Shown piece after piece: positions 46,779-55,619 of a stretch of DNA of 64,000 bases. The notes below the pieces were generated by a model. The model was not told where the DNA came from and did no database searches. It worked only from the letters and a program-made list of their open reading frames with translations. Source of the stretch: Pseudomonadales bacterium (GTDB lineage Bacteria; Pseudomonadota; Gammaproteobacteria; Pseudomonadales; Ketobacteraceae). Within the stretch, counting starts at the first letter, position 1; the number at the start of each line of letters is the position of its first letter. The DNA lies in the NCBI GenBank assembly GCA_002708905.1, contig PAPM01000034.1, positions 186,001-250,000 on the forward strand, given 5' to 3'. A program made the position numbers and the translations under genes.

Positions 46779-46879
46779 TGAATCGTTTCACGACCCCAGT
46801 TCCAAAACATCACGCGCAGATGTGCAGGAATTGTTGTTGGGTGTCCACCAAGATCGACACTAAAAAAGGACTTTTTCTC

Positions 46880-47776
46880 ATGAACAAACGTTTCTCTCTG
46901 ACTGGAGTAAAAATGCTCGCGCTGGGTCTGGCTGTAGGTAGTGCATTCGCCGCGAGTGCACAGGCTGCAGACTGCCCTGCCGGCGCCATTTGTCGTTATG
47001 ATGAACAACCCGGAGGTTATACCGGCGATGGCCCCTATCGAGTTGGCGACTACAGCATATCCACTTTTCAGGCCGCCGGTGGCGCCACTGTGTATTATCC
47101 CACTAACGCCACGCCGCCTTTCGCAGCACTGGTGTTCTGCCCTCCCTACACTGGCGTGCAGTACATGTATCGTGACTGGGGACCATTTTTCGCTTCTCAC
47201 GGCATCGTCATGGTCACCATGGACAGCGAAACCACCCTTGACACGGTGGATCAGCGGGCGGATCAACAACGTGAAGTACTGGATTTTCTCAAGCGCGAGA
47301 ACACCAACTCCCGCAGCCCACTCTATGGCAAACTGGCTACCGACCGCTTCGGCGTTACCGGTTGGTCCATGGGCGGTGGCGCCACCTGGATCAACTCCGC
47401 TGATTACTCCGGGCTGAAAACCGCGATGAGCCTGGCGGGCCATAACCTGACTGCGCTGGATCCGGACTCCCGGGGTTACAGCACCCGCATCCCCACCCTA
47501 ATCATGAATGGCGCGCTGGATACCACATACCTGGGTGGCCTGGGCCAATCGGACGGCGTCTACAACGCCATTCCCTATGGCGTGCCCAAGGTGTTTTATG
47601 AAGTCTCCAGCGCTGGACATTTTGCCTGGGGCAGCCCCACTTCTGCGTCGGATGACGTGGCAAAGGTTGCCCTGGCCTTCCAAAAGACGTTTCTGGAGGG
47701 CGACACCCGTTGGGCGGAATACATTCGACGCCCCTTCTGGGGAGCCTCAGAATGGGAAACCGCAAATCTTCCTTAA
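46880..47776 (+). CDS. Secreted alpha/beta hydrolase, cutinase/PETase-like
   Basis: The 298-residue protein has a clear signal peptide (cleavage near SAQAA, residue ~30) and a catalytic triad of Ser163 in GWSMGGG, Asp214 in MNGALDTT and His247 in SSAGHFAWG. The segment CPPYTGVQYMYRDWGPFFASHG resembles the oxyanion-Tyr/GP.(F/L)ASHG part of bacterial cutinase-like polyesterases such as PETase, and TTLDTVDQRADQQ follows as in that group. The Trp that stacks on aromatic substrates near the Ser loop in PETase (PW in that region) appears as GHN here, so activity on aromatic polyesters is doubtful; aliphatic esters or other secreted substrates are equally possible. The ATG at 46880 follows AAAAAGGA; the upstream reading from 46778 is rejected. 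Confidence 0.82.
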   Translation: MNKRFSLTGVKMLALGLAVGSAFAASAQAADCPAGAICRYDEQPGGYTGDGPYRVGDYSISTFQAAGGATVYYPTNATPPFAALVFCPPYTGVQYMYRDWGPFFASHGIVMVTMDSETTLDTVDQRADQQREVLDFLKRENTNSRSPLYGKLATDRFGVTGWSMGGGATWINSADYSGLKTAMSLAGHNLTALDPDSRGYSTRIPTLIMNGALDTTYLGGLGQSDGVYNAIPYGVPKVFYEVSSAGHFAWGSPTSASDDVAKVALAFQKTFLEGDTRWAEYIRRPFWGASEWETANLP

Positions 47777-47798
47777 GCAGTTAGCCTTAAAAGCAGTT

Positions 47799-47822
47799 CG
47801 CCGGGTGCAGAAGCACCCGGCG
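47799..47822. terminator. GC-rich hairpin after the secreted hydrolase
   Basis: A 10-bp stem (47799-47808 with 47813-47822) and AGAA tetraloop sits 22 bases after the stop. No T-run follows, so termination would be weak. A TTGACA (47824-47829) and a TTGACG (47839-47844) with an AT-rich stretch beyond give a likely promoter for the next gene, though no ideal -10 is seen. Confidence 0.5.
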
Positions 47823-47905
47823 CTTGACAATATGACTATTGACGTCATGCGCATTGCGTTATATTTTGTATTACATTAATTGCAGACTTATTCGGAGCCC
47901 CGACT

Positions 47906-48409
47906 GTGCCTGATCCAGAAGCCCCAGACAAATCGGACCGCAAACCGGCAGCCCGGCGTCGGGGGCGCAAACCTGCGGCCGCAGACGAGCGTAAGGACCG
48001 GGTGATTCAGGCTCGGGTCCCGGAGGACTTGGAGGCCACCCTGAAGCAGGCGGCGGAGAAGCGGCGGATGTCTGTGTCACACCTGATTCGTAATGTGTTG
48101 GAAGACACCTTTACCCTGGTGGACAACATTGTGGCGGATTCCAGCGCCCTGGTGGAACAGGTAAGCCGGGATGCCAAGCGGGTCGCCGCCAGTGTGCGGG
48201 GGGAATGTGATTCCCCCAAAACAAATGCGGAGGCACTTCTGGATTCCGTGGATGCCTGGCAGGACGTGATCGTGAACAAGCCCGGCCAATGCATTGAATG
48301 TGGTAAAGGGCTGAAGCGGGGACAGCGGGCCTACCGGGGCTTAAGCCCCTTGCAGCAACCGGATACGCCGGCGGTTTGGCTATGTACCGATTGCCTGGAG
48401 CAAATGTAG
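47906..48409 (+). CDS. Ribbon-helix-helix-like protein with C-terminal zinc motif
   Basis: The 167-residue protein has a basic N-terminal tail (KPAARRRGRKPAA), a ribbon-helix-helix-like segment (residues ~32-65, VIQARVPEDLEATLKQAAEK then MSVSHLIRNVL), a helical middle and a C-terminal pair CIECGK ... CTDC that should bind zinc. This combination suggests a DNA-binding regulator, possibly autoregulatory. The GTG at 47906 has GGAG eight bases upstream. A good terminator follows. No named family is recognised. Confidence 0.7.
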   Translation: MPDPEAPDKSDRKPAARRRGRKPAAADERKDRVIQARVPEDLEATLKQAAEKRRMSVSHLIRNVLEDTFTLVDNIVADSSALVEQVSRDAKRVAASVRGECDSPKTNAEALLDSVDAWQDVIVNKPGQCIECGKGLKRGQRAYRGLSPLQQPDTPAVWLCTDCLEQM

Positions 48410-48413
48410 TTTG

Positions 48414-48435
48414 AACCGGCTCTGCCGGTTTTTTT
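48414..48435 (+). terminator. Rho-independent terminator
   Basis: AACCGGC-TCT-GCCGGTT (48414-48430) followed by more T to 48435, directly after the RHH/zinc gene. Confidence 0.88.
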
Positions 48436-48484
48436 AGAACCCAAAACGTAATACAAAAAAAGACAACACTATCGAGGACCCAAC

Positions 48485-50023
48485 ATGGCTACCACTCCCG
48501 AACAATCCAGTTCCCGTAATGAAGGACTCAAGGCGTGGCTCAATGTAATGAATGCCTCCCTCTGCGCGCTGGAGCAAACCGTTTGGCAAGGTCGCGAGCT
48601 GGCGGAACAGGCCATCAACACACTGAAAAAAGTGAGTGACGGCGTTGACCAGGCCAAGGACGAATACGATGCCCTGGCCAAAGAAGCGGCCCAGTGGCCC
48701 GCCCGGGTAAAGCGGATGAAAGCTACCGGTTGGATGCTGACGCGCATTACCACCAGTTATCGCCTGTGGGGTATCAAATCGGCGTTCATTCCCCGCAGCA
48801 AAACGCCGGCAGCCCTGTCCCGCTTACACCGTAAAAACGCCCGTTTATTCCGCGACGTTTCCCTCAGCCAGGGTGGTGCTTTTCTTAAGGTAGGTCAACT
48901 GTTGTCGGCGCGGGCAGACATCTTGCCGAAACCCTGGGTGGAAGAGCTGCGTGTGCTGCAGGATCAAGCTTCTCCCGTGGACTTTGAAGACGTGCGCCAG
49001 GTGATTGAAACCGAATTGGGCGATACCCTGGACAACCTGTTCGCAGAATTCAATCCGGAGCCTATCGCCGCCGCCAGTATCGGCCAGGTGCATGAGGCGT
49101 TCCTGCCCAACGGGCAGAAAGTTGCCGTAAAAATTCAACGGCCGGGACTGGAGCACATCATCGACCTGGATATGACGTTGCTGAAGCTGTTCACCACCAG
49201 CATTGCTTCCATGCTCCCGCCCACCGACCTGGATACGATCACCAACGAAATTGAACGCACTATTCGTGAGGAATTGGACTATCGCTGCGAAGCCAAGGCA
49301 ATGGTACAAGTGGGTGACTTCCTGCGTGATGTGCCCAATGTCACTGTGCCCCGCCCAATTCCGGGCTTTGCCCGCAAGCAGGTGTTGGTGAGCAACTTTG
49401 TTGATGGCAAACCGCTAATGACCGAGTTGGATCGCCTTCAGTCCGAAGGTGATGAAGCTGGTCTTGCGGACCTGCTTGGCCGCCTGCTGGACCTCTATCT
49501 GCGACAGGTGTTACAAGCCGGTGTGTTTCAGGCCGACCCCCATCCGGGCAACCTGCTGGTCACTACTGACGGCACACTGGTGCTGTTGGATTTCGGTTGC
49601 ACCATGACGTTGTCGGAGCGATTCCGCGAAGGCTATTACAATGTACTGGGCGCGGCACTGATGGGCGAACGCGATGTTATGGCCAAAGAATTGGTTGCCA
49701 TGGGTTTTGCAACCCGCAGCGGCAAGCCTGATACATTATTGGCATTTGCTGACGCCATGCTGTCGCAAATTCAGCGTACTGCATTTGAAATGAGTCAGGA
49801 CAAACCGGCTTGGCCCAGCCAGAGCGATATTCTGGCGGGAGCGAAAAACCTGTTGGCGCAAGCAGAAGCCGACCCGGTGGACAAGCTGCCCCCGGAGTTC
49901 ATTATGCTGGCGCGGGTATTCACGACGTTGGGTGGCCTGTTTATGCATTACCAACCCAAAATTGACGTCAATACCTATTTGTTCCCACACTTGGTAGGAC
50001 CGGCGTTAAGCCAGGCCATCTGA
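48485..50023 (+). CDS. ABC1/AarF-family atypical kinase (UbiB-like)
   Basis: The 512-residue protein has the ABC1 (COQ8/UbiB) kinase features: LKVGQLLSARADILP (KxGQ), EPIAAASIGQVHEA (Ala-rich loop), VAVKIQRPG, RCEAKAM and QADPHPGNLLVTTDGTLVLLDFG (catalytic and metal-binding). These small-molecule-type ATPases or kinases support ubiquinone or other lipid metabolism. The ~85-residue N-terminus is specific to this branch and it lacks the two C-terminal membrane helices of UbiB, so it is probably a second AarF-type protein rather than UbiB itself. GAGGAC lies before the ATG. Confidence 0.86.
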   Translation: MATTPEQSSSRNEGLKAWLNVMNASLCALEQTVWQGRELAEQAINTLKKVSDGVDQAKDEYDALAKEAAQWPARVKRMKATGWMLTRITTSYRLWGIKSAFIPRSKTPAALSRLHRKNARLFRDVSLSQGGAFLKVGQLLSARADILPKPWVEELRVLQDQASPVDFEDVRQVIETELGDTLDNLFAEFNPEPIAAASIGQVHEAFLPNGQKVAVKIQRPGLEHIIDLDMTLLKLFTTSIASMLPPTDLDTITNEIERTIREELDYRCEAKAMVQVGDFLRDVPNVTVPRPIPGFARKQVLVSNFVDGKPLMTELDRLQSEGDEAGLADLLGRLLDLYLRQVLQAGVFQADPHPGNLLVTTDGTLVLLDFGCTMTLSERFREGYYNVLGAALMGERDVMAKELVAMGFATRSGKPDTLLAFADAMLSQIQRTAFEMSQDKPAWPSQSDILAGAKNLLAQAEADPVDKLPPEFIMLARVFTTLGGLFMHYQPKIDVNTYLFPHLVGPALSQAI

Positions 50024-50105
50024 TTTGGACTGGCTGTTTTAACCCTGTTTTAACCTCAGGTTCTGTGTAATGATGCGGCCCTGCTTATTACCCAGAATCT
50101 GAGTT

Positions 50106-51305
50106 ATGAAACAACCGTCAGCCGCGGAATTTATCGCCCTGGTGGCCATGCTGATTTCTCTGGTGGCGTTGTCCATCGATTCCATGCTGCCCGCCCTGCC
50201 TGCTATCGCTGCAGAGTTTTCGCTAAGCGATCTCAATGACCAGCAATACATTATTACCAGTCTGTTCTTGGGGCTGAGTCTTGGCCAACTGATCTACGGC
50301 CCCCTCTCTGATGCGTATGGCCGCAAGTATCCCATCTACGCCGGCATTGGCATTTTTGTGATTGGCAGTGTGCTGTGTCTGTTAACGCCCTCTTACGAAC
50401 TCTTGTTGGCAGGACGCTTTCTGCAGGGCTTGGGTGCATCCAGCGCCCGTATTGTCACCCTGGCCATCGTGCGGGATCGATTTGAAGGTGCCGCCATGGC
50501 GAGGATCATGTCCTTTGTGATGGCTGTGTTCATCTTCATTCCTGCGCTGGCGCCTTTACTTGGACAGAGCATTCTGTTTTTTGGCGACTGGCATCTGATC
50601 TTTGCCTTTATTCTGATTTACGGATTAGTGGCTGTAACCTGGTTTGGGGTGCGTCTGGAAGAATCCCTGCCAGCACAACACCGGCGTCCACTTAGCTTAA
50701 AGAGCTTGGGGCAGGGAATCGTTTTCATCTTCAAGCAACCGGTAAGCATGGCTGCCATCGTCGTGGCGGGTCTGATGTTCGGCGGTTTTGTTGCCTATCT
50801 CAGCACTGCGCAACAAATCCTGGGGGATCTATATCAAACCGGCGACGCTTTTGCTTTGTATTTTGCCTTGCTCGCGCTGGGCATCGGGCTGGCCTCAATT
50901 GTGAATGCCCGCATTGTGTCGCGCCTGGGTGTATTGCGGGTATGCCTGCTGGGACTGGTGCTGCAATGTGGGTTGTCACTGGCGATGGTTTTAGTCAGCG
51001 TGCTGCTGTTCGATCAATTGCCTCCGCTCTGGCTGTTCATGCTGTATTGCTTTCCCCTGTTCTTTTGTCTGGGCCTGCAATTCGGCAATCTCAATGCATT
51101 GGCCATGCAGCCACTCGGCAATATAGCCGGGCTGGGGGCTTCGGTTTCTGGTGCAGTATCCACCATGATTGCCATACCGCTGGGGGCATTTGTGGGTCAA
51201 CTCTACAACGGCACTCCCACGCCCTTGATAACAGGATTTTTGGTATTTGGTATTGTGGGGTTGCTGTTCCTGCTGGCGTTGAAAAATCGCGGGGATATAA
51301 ACTAG
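50106..51305 (+). CDS. Bcr/CflA-type MFS drug or small-molecule exporter
   Basis: The 399-residue protein has twelve predicted membrane segments and MFS motif A GPLSDAYGRKYPI after helix 2, and AGRFLQGLGASSARIVTLAIVRD, typical of Bcr/CflA exporters (bicyclomycin, chloramphenicol and similar). The direct substrate is unknown. Its TAG stop is followed without a gap by the GTG of the EamA gene, so the two are co-translated. Confidence 0.88.
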   Translation: MKQPSAAEFIALVAMLISLVALSIDSMLPALPAIAAEFSLSDLNDQQYIITSLFLGLSLGQLIYGPLSDAYGRKYPIYAGIGIFVIGSVLCLLTPSYELLLAGRFLQGLGASSARIVTLAIVRDRFEGAAMARIMSFVMAVFIFIPALAPLLGQSILFFGDWHLIFAFILIYGLVAVTWFGVRLEESLPAQHRRPLSLKSLGQGIVFIFKQPVSMAAIVVAGLMFGGFVAYLSTAQQILGDLYQTGDAFALYFALLALGIGLASIVNARIVSRLGVLRVCLLGLVLQCGLSLAMVLVSVLLFDQLPPLWLFMLYCFPLFFCLGLQFGNLNALAMQPLGNIAGLGASVSGAVSTMIAIPLGAFVGQLYNGTPTPLITGFLVFGIVGLLFLLALKNRGDIN

Positions 51306-52181
51306 GTGCAGGGATACGTATTCGCCACTGTTGCCGTATTGATTTGGAGCGGCTTCATTCTGGTTTCTCGTTTCGGCGGCATCGGCCCCTTGTTGCCCGC
51401 CGATGTCATTGCCATTCGCTATGCCACCTGTTCCCTGCTACTGCTCCCGGTATGGCTATTCATCTATCGTTTTAATTTACTCAACATCCGATTGGTTGTG
51501 GCTGCATTGATTGGAGGACTGGGGTACGCATTGTGTGCATTTCAAGGCTTTCAATCTGCTCCGGCCTCCCATGCAGCAATATTGCTGCCGGGCCTGTTAC
51601 CGCTGATCATTTCCATGATCAGCTACGGGACCAAAGCGGAAGCCTTCACACCGATCAAGTGGATCGGCATCGCATCCATCAGCACGGGTATCTTCTGCTT
51701 GTTCTGGTTTGAGATTCTGACGGACGACGGTATCCGGGGCGGACAACTCTGGTTTGTCGGCGCCGCACTTTGCTGGGCGGTGTTTTCTGTATTAATCAAG
51801 CGCTGGCAGATTTCACCCTGGCAGGCCACCGTCAGCCTGGCGATGATCACTGCCTTGGCCTATCTGCCTGTCTATATTTTCTATATGGAGAAAAATATCG
51901 CCGTGGAGCATTGGCGCCACATCGCGCTGCAAAGTGTGTATCAGGGTTTTCTCGCCACCATCGTGCAGATGCTCTGCTATGTGCAGGCCGTACGCCGCAT
52001 CGGCCCCGCCAACATGGGCTCCATGATGGCTCTGGTGCCGTTGATTGCCGGGTTCTCAGCGGTATTTCTTTATGATGAGCCTCTCGGTCCTCCGCTGATT
52101 ACCTGCCTGATTTTGGTGAGCCTGGGTGTGTGGGTTGCCAATCTGAAAAGGGCTTCAAAAGCGCTAAAACCTATCCCTTAA
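51306..52181 (+). CDS. EamA/DMT-family transporter
   Basis: The 291-residue protein has about ten membrane segments in two EamA repeats (residues ~5-135 and ~150-285), the drug/metabolite transporter layout used for amino acid or metabolite export. The GTG at 51306 is immediately after the previous stop. A bidirectional terminator follows. Confidence 0.86.
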   Translation: MQGYVFATVAVLIWSGFILVSRFGGIGPLLPADVIAIRYATCSLLLLPVWLFIYRFNLLNIRLVVAALIGGLGYALCAFQGFQSAPASHAAILLPGLLPLIISMISYGTKAEAFTPIKWIGIASISTGIFCLFWFEILTDDGIRGGQLWFVGAALCWAVFSVLIKRWQISPWQATVSLAMITALAYLPVYIFYMEKNIAVEHWRHIALQSVYQGFLATIVQMLCYVQAVRRIGPANMGSMMALVPLIAGFSAVFLYDEPLGPPLITCLILVSLGVWVANLKRASKALKPIP

Positions 52182-52202
52182 GCTTCCATTAAAGCCAATC
52201 AA

Positions 52203-52236
52203 AAAAAGAAGGCGGGGTATTACCCGCCTTCTTTTT
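52203..52236. terminator. Bidirectional rho-independent terminator
   Basis: A 14-bp stem including A and T tracts (52203-52216 with 52223-52236) and six-base loop lies between the convergent EamA and aldehyde dehydrogenase genes. Both strands show a T-run after the hairpin. Confidence 0.93.
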
Positions 52237-52274
52237 ATTACGGCAACTTATTACAGCAACGCGCTTTTATCGCA

Positions 52275-53702
52275 TCAGGCAGATTGAGAACCAAACACCG
52301 TTTTCACTTCCAGATATTCTTCAAAGCCTTCCCGGCCCCACTCGCGACCGTTTCCGCTCTGTTTAAATCCGCCGAAGGGGCAGGAAAAGTCGATCTCGGC
52401 ACCGTTGATGTGTACGTTTCCGGTCCTTAGACGGGCCGCAATCTTTAACGCATGCTCCTGACTGCCCGAAACATAACCGGACAGGCCGTAAGGAGTGTCG
52501 TTGGCGATGGCTACCGCGTCGTCCTCATCCTGATAAGGCAGGATGGACAATACCGGGCCAAAGATCTCTTCCCGGGCAATCGTCATCTGGTTGTTCACGT
52601 TGCTGAATATAGTGGGTTTCACAAAGTAACCTGCTTCCAACCCTTCCGGTTTGCCCGGTCCGCCGATGACCAACTCGGCGCCTTCATCAATGCCTGTCTG
52701 AATCAGCCCTTGAATCTTGTTGTATTGCACTTCACTGGCCACCGGACCAATGGTGGTACCCTCTGCGTCAGGCATACCTGCAACTATGGTTTCAGCAGCG
52801 GCTTTAGCAATGGCGGTGGCTTCTGCCAAACGTGCCGCCGGCACCAGCATGCGGGTAGGCGCGTTACAGGATTGGCCACTGTTCATGAAGCAGCCTTTAA
52901 CGCCACCGGCCACTGCTGATTCAAAATCGGCATCGTCCAGAATGATATTGGCAGACTTGCCACCCAACTCCTGGGCGACGCGCTTCACCGTATCCGCCGC
53001 CGCTTTCGCAATGGCCACGCCGGCACGGGTACTGCCGGTGAAGGAAACCATGTCCACGTCCGGATGCGATGTCAACGCACTGCCGACACCGGCACCATCA
53101 CCGTTTACCAGATTGAAGACACCGGCCGGCAATCCCGCCGCATCCACTATTTCAGCAAAGATCATGGCGTCAATCGGTGCCACTTCGCTGGGCTTCAATA
53201 CCATGGTGCAGCCGGTGGCCAGGGCAGGCGCCACTTTGCAGGCAATCTGGTTAATCGGCCAGTTCCAGGGTGTGATCAATGCGCAAACGCCGATTGGCTC
53301 TTTATGCAAGCGATGGGCTCCCCGCACCTCGTCAAACTCGTAGGTTTTCAATACTTCCAAGGCCTGCATAAAGTGCCCGAGCGCAGCAGGAGCCTGCGCG
53401 GCTTTGGCGAGCCACATGGGCGCACCCATTTCCTGGGAAATCGCCGTCGCCAGATCCTCCAACCGGCTTTGGTAACCGGCAATGATGGCTTCCAGATAGC
53501 CTATCCGCTCTTCCCGGCTGGTTTGGGACCAGGTGGTGAAGGCGGCTTTGGCTGCGGCCACCGCTTTATCCACATCCGCCTTGCTGCCGAGGGAAATCAT
53601 TCCCATCGGCTGTGCCGTAGCCGGATTAATGACTTCCAGGGTTTGCTCCGCTTCCGGTCGCACCCATTTTCCATTGATATAAAAGTTTGTGTATTCGTAC
53701 AT
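52275..53702 (-). CDS. NAD(P)-dependent aldehyde dehydrogenase
   Basis: The 475-residue enzyme shows family motifs: PWNWPINQIACKVAPALATG, FTGSTRAGVAIAKAA, the general base in ELGGKSANII and the nucleophile in NSGQSCNAPTR. It oxidises aldehydes to acids; length and motifs fit betaine/medium-chain aldehyde dehydrogenases, exact substrate unknown. AGGA precedes the ATG by seven bases. It lies 87 bases downstream of the amidase gene on the same strand and may be co-transcribed. Confidence 0.92.
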   Translation of the reverse strand: MYEYTNFYINGKWVRPEAEQTLEVINPATAQPMGMISLGSKADVDKAVAAAKAAFTTWSQTSREERIGYLEAIIAGYQSRLEDLATAISQEMGAPMWLAKAAQAPAALGHFMQALEVLKTYEFDEVRGAHRLHKEPIGVCALITPWNWPINQIACKVAPALATGCTMVLKPSEVAPIDAMIFAEIVDAAGLPAGVFNLVNGDGAGVGSALTSHPDVDMVSFTGSTRAGVAIAKAAADTVKRVAQELGGKSANIILDDADFESAVAGGVKGCFMNSGQSCNAPTRMLVPAARLAEATAIAKAAAETIVAGMPDAEGTTIGPVASEVQYNKIQGLIQTGIDEGAELVIGGPGKPEGLEAGYFVKPTIFSNVNNQMTIAREEIFGPVLSILPYQDEDDAVAIANDTPYGLSGYVSGSQEHALKIAARLRTGNVHINGAEIDFSCPFGGFKQSGNGREWGREGFEEYLEVKTVFGSQSA

Positions 53703-53789
53703 TCTGCAGTCCTGTTGCTATTAATTTATGGTAGTTCTCGACTTGCTTACTTCATTTCCACTCTCAAAAATTGCCGACCTGATTTCAGA

Positions 53790-55268
53790 CTAATAACCCG
53801 GCGGTGGTTGAAACCCACCAAATGAGCCCGCCATCAGATCCGCAAAACGTAAAGCCATCTTATCCTGGAATGGTGCCGCCACTATTTGCAGGTTAGCGGG
53901 CAAATTGGAAGCGGTCATGCCCACCGGCGCACTGGTTGCCGGTAAACCCAATAACGATACCGGAGCCACCCACATAAACAGATCCATATAACTGCGCTGT
54001 TCATGGCCGATCGGGATTTTACGCTTCGCCAGATTGGCAAGTTGCTCATGGGGATGGGCCGTCGTCGGCGTCGGTGGCATCAACACCAGATCATATTCGT
54101 CAAATACAGTGAGGAATTTTTGACGGATATGTTGCACCCGTTCATCACGACGTTGGTAATCCGCGAAACTCATATCCAATCCCTTGAGGAAGCGGGAAAA
54201 GTGCTTCGGCACCTGAATAACATTTTCCAGCAGGCGAGCAAACCAACCCAACAATGCCATGCCGCGCCGCACCACAGCAGGTTGTGCCACGCCGGCCACC
54301 GCGCCCAGCTGGCTGATGTAATATGGATAGATATCCTCCAGGCAAAAACCTGCGGGCTGACCGCGCTCCACCGTCGCACCTGCAGTCTTGAGCTTATCGG
54401 CGACTTCCAGATACAAGTACTGTAACTGCGGATCAATCGGGCACAGATCGTCATCGATCCACAACAACACTTTAAAATCGGCCAGGCTGTGTTTGCTGCA
54501 GTTGGGCAAATCAATTTTCCAGCCTGCCGCCAACAGCGGTGGGGGCGCCACCAGAACGTCCATTAATAACTGCAGGTCCTGGGCGGAACGCGCCATGGGA
54601 CCGGCCACGGCCATGCTGGTGGGTTCCCGCAACGTGCCTGGAGGGCCAGGGATATGACCCCGCAGTGAAATAATCCCCGGTGTGGGTTTGTGCCCATACA
54701 CTCCGCAATAGTGGCAAGGGGTGCGGATGGAACCTGCCAGATCACTGCCCAATTCAGCCGGCGTAATGCCCGCTGCCAGAGCAGCTGCTGACCCTCCTGA
54801 AGAACCACCGGGGGTCAACCCGGTATTCCAGGGATTATTGGTCGTCCCATAGACTTTATTGAAACTCTGCAGATCCGAGGCCAGATACGGCACATTGGTT
54901 TTGCCGAAGATAATGGCACCGGCATCCTGCAATCGCTGGACCGCAACCGCAGATTGCCTGGGCCGGTGGTATCGGTATTCCGGTGCGCCGGCGACACAGG
55001 TCATGCCCGGTACTTCGTAGGTATCTTTCACCGTCATCGGTAATCCGTGCAGCAGCCCCAGGCTGATCCCTTCTGCAGCCTTAGCATCCGCCTCGTCTGC
55101 CAGCTGGCGTGCGGCGGCATAATCCATTTCCACCACAGCATTGATGGCTTTATTTTTCTCTTCCAGACGAGCGATGTAATGCTCCAACAGCGCCCGGCTG
55201 CTGATCTCGCCGGTTTTTAACTGACGGAGCAATTGGGTAGCCGTCATATAAGTCCAATCTGCCGACAC
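53790..55268 (-). CDS. Amidase (amidase signature family)
   Basis: The 492-residue protein carries the Ser-cisSer-Lys catalytic set: Lys in MTVKDTYEV, Ser in GGSSGGSAAALAAG and Ser in GSDLAGSIRTPC. The last motif has Ala-Gly where Gly-Gly is usual (GSDLAGS) and ends TPCHYCG. It hydrolyses amides; relatives act on fatty acid amides, aryl amides or as other specificities. The GTG at 55268 has GAGG seven bases upstream, better than the TTG at 55274. Confidence 0.87.
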   Translation of the reverse strand: MSADWTYMTATQLLRQLKTGEISSRALLEHYIARLEEKNKAINAVVEMDYAAARQLADEADAKAAEGISLGLLHGLPMTVKDTYEVPGMTCVAGAPEYRYHRPRQSAVAVQRLQDAGAIIFGKTNVPYLASDLQSFNKVYGTTNNPWNTGLTPGGSSGGSAAALAAGITPAELGSDLAGSIRTPCHYCGVYGHKPTPGIISLRGHIPGPPGTLREPTSMAVAGPMARSAQDLQLLMDVLVAPPPLLAAGWKIDLPNCSKHSLADFKVLLWIDDDLCPIDPQLQYLYLEVADKLKTAGATVERGQPAGFCLEDIYPYYISQLGAVAGVAQPAVVRRGMALLGWFARLLENVIQVPKHFSRFLKGLDMSFADYQRRDERVQHIRQKFLTVFDEYDLVLMPPTPTTAHPHEQLANLAKRKIPIGHEQRSYMDLFMWVAPVSLLGLPATSAPVGMTASNLPANLQIVAAPFQDKMALRFADLMAGSFGGFQPPPGY

Positions 55269-55361
55269 AATCAAACCTCAAATAAGTCATTGGGCTCACC
55301 ATTATGCAGGGTACAAAATGGGGCGAAACGGTTAAAGTCGACAAAATTCCGTCAGAACAGG

Positions 55362-55619
55362 TCACTTTTCCCACGTAGCCAGCAGCAACAGTTTCTGGGG
55401 ACGGGATAATTTTTTGATCGCGGCTTCCCGACTGGCCGCATCCGAGCGGCTTGCCAGGGTTTCTGAATACACCAACGTCACGGGGCGTCGCACCCGGGTG
55501 TAGCGGGCTCCCACCCGGCCATGGTTGTGCTCTTGGGTCCGGCGCTCCAGATCGGTGGTAATCCCGGTATAGAGCGAATCATCGGCGCAACGCAACATGT
55601 AGACATACCAGGAGGCCAT
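55362..55619 (-). CDS. GIY-YIG nuclease-domain protein (YhbQ-like)
   Basis: The 85-residue protein is one GIY-YIG domain: WYVYMLRCADDSLYTGITTD (the YV-Y/YTGIT core), RRTQEHNHGRVGARYT with Arg, and a Glu in REAAIKKL. Members may nick DNA in repair. It starts at the ATG at 55619, sharing the A with the upstream stop (TGATG), so it is coupled to the zinc peptidase gene. Confidence 0.9.
   Translation of the reverse strand: MASWYVYMLRCADDSLYTGITTDLERRTQEHNHGRVGARYTRVRRPVTLVYSETLASRSDAASREAAIKKLSRPQKLLLLATWEK

Noticed and set aside
46778-46879. Longer N-terminus for the secreted hydrolase
   Set aside because: The upstream codons do not encode a signal sequence, whereas the ATG at 46880 starts a classical one and follows AAAAAGGA.
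53064-53825. 253-residue plus-strand frame across the aldehyde dehydrogenase
   Set aside because: It lies opposite the conserved active-site region of the dehydrogenase and resembles no protein; shadow frame.
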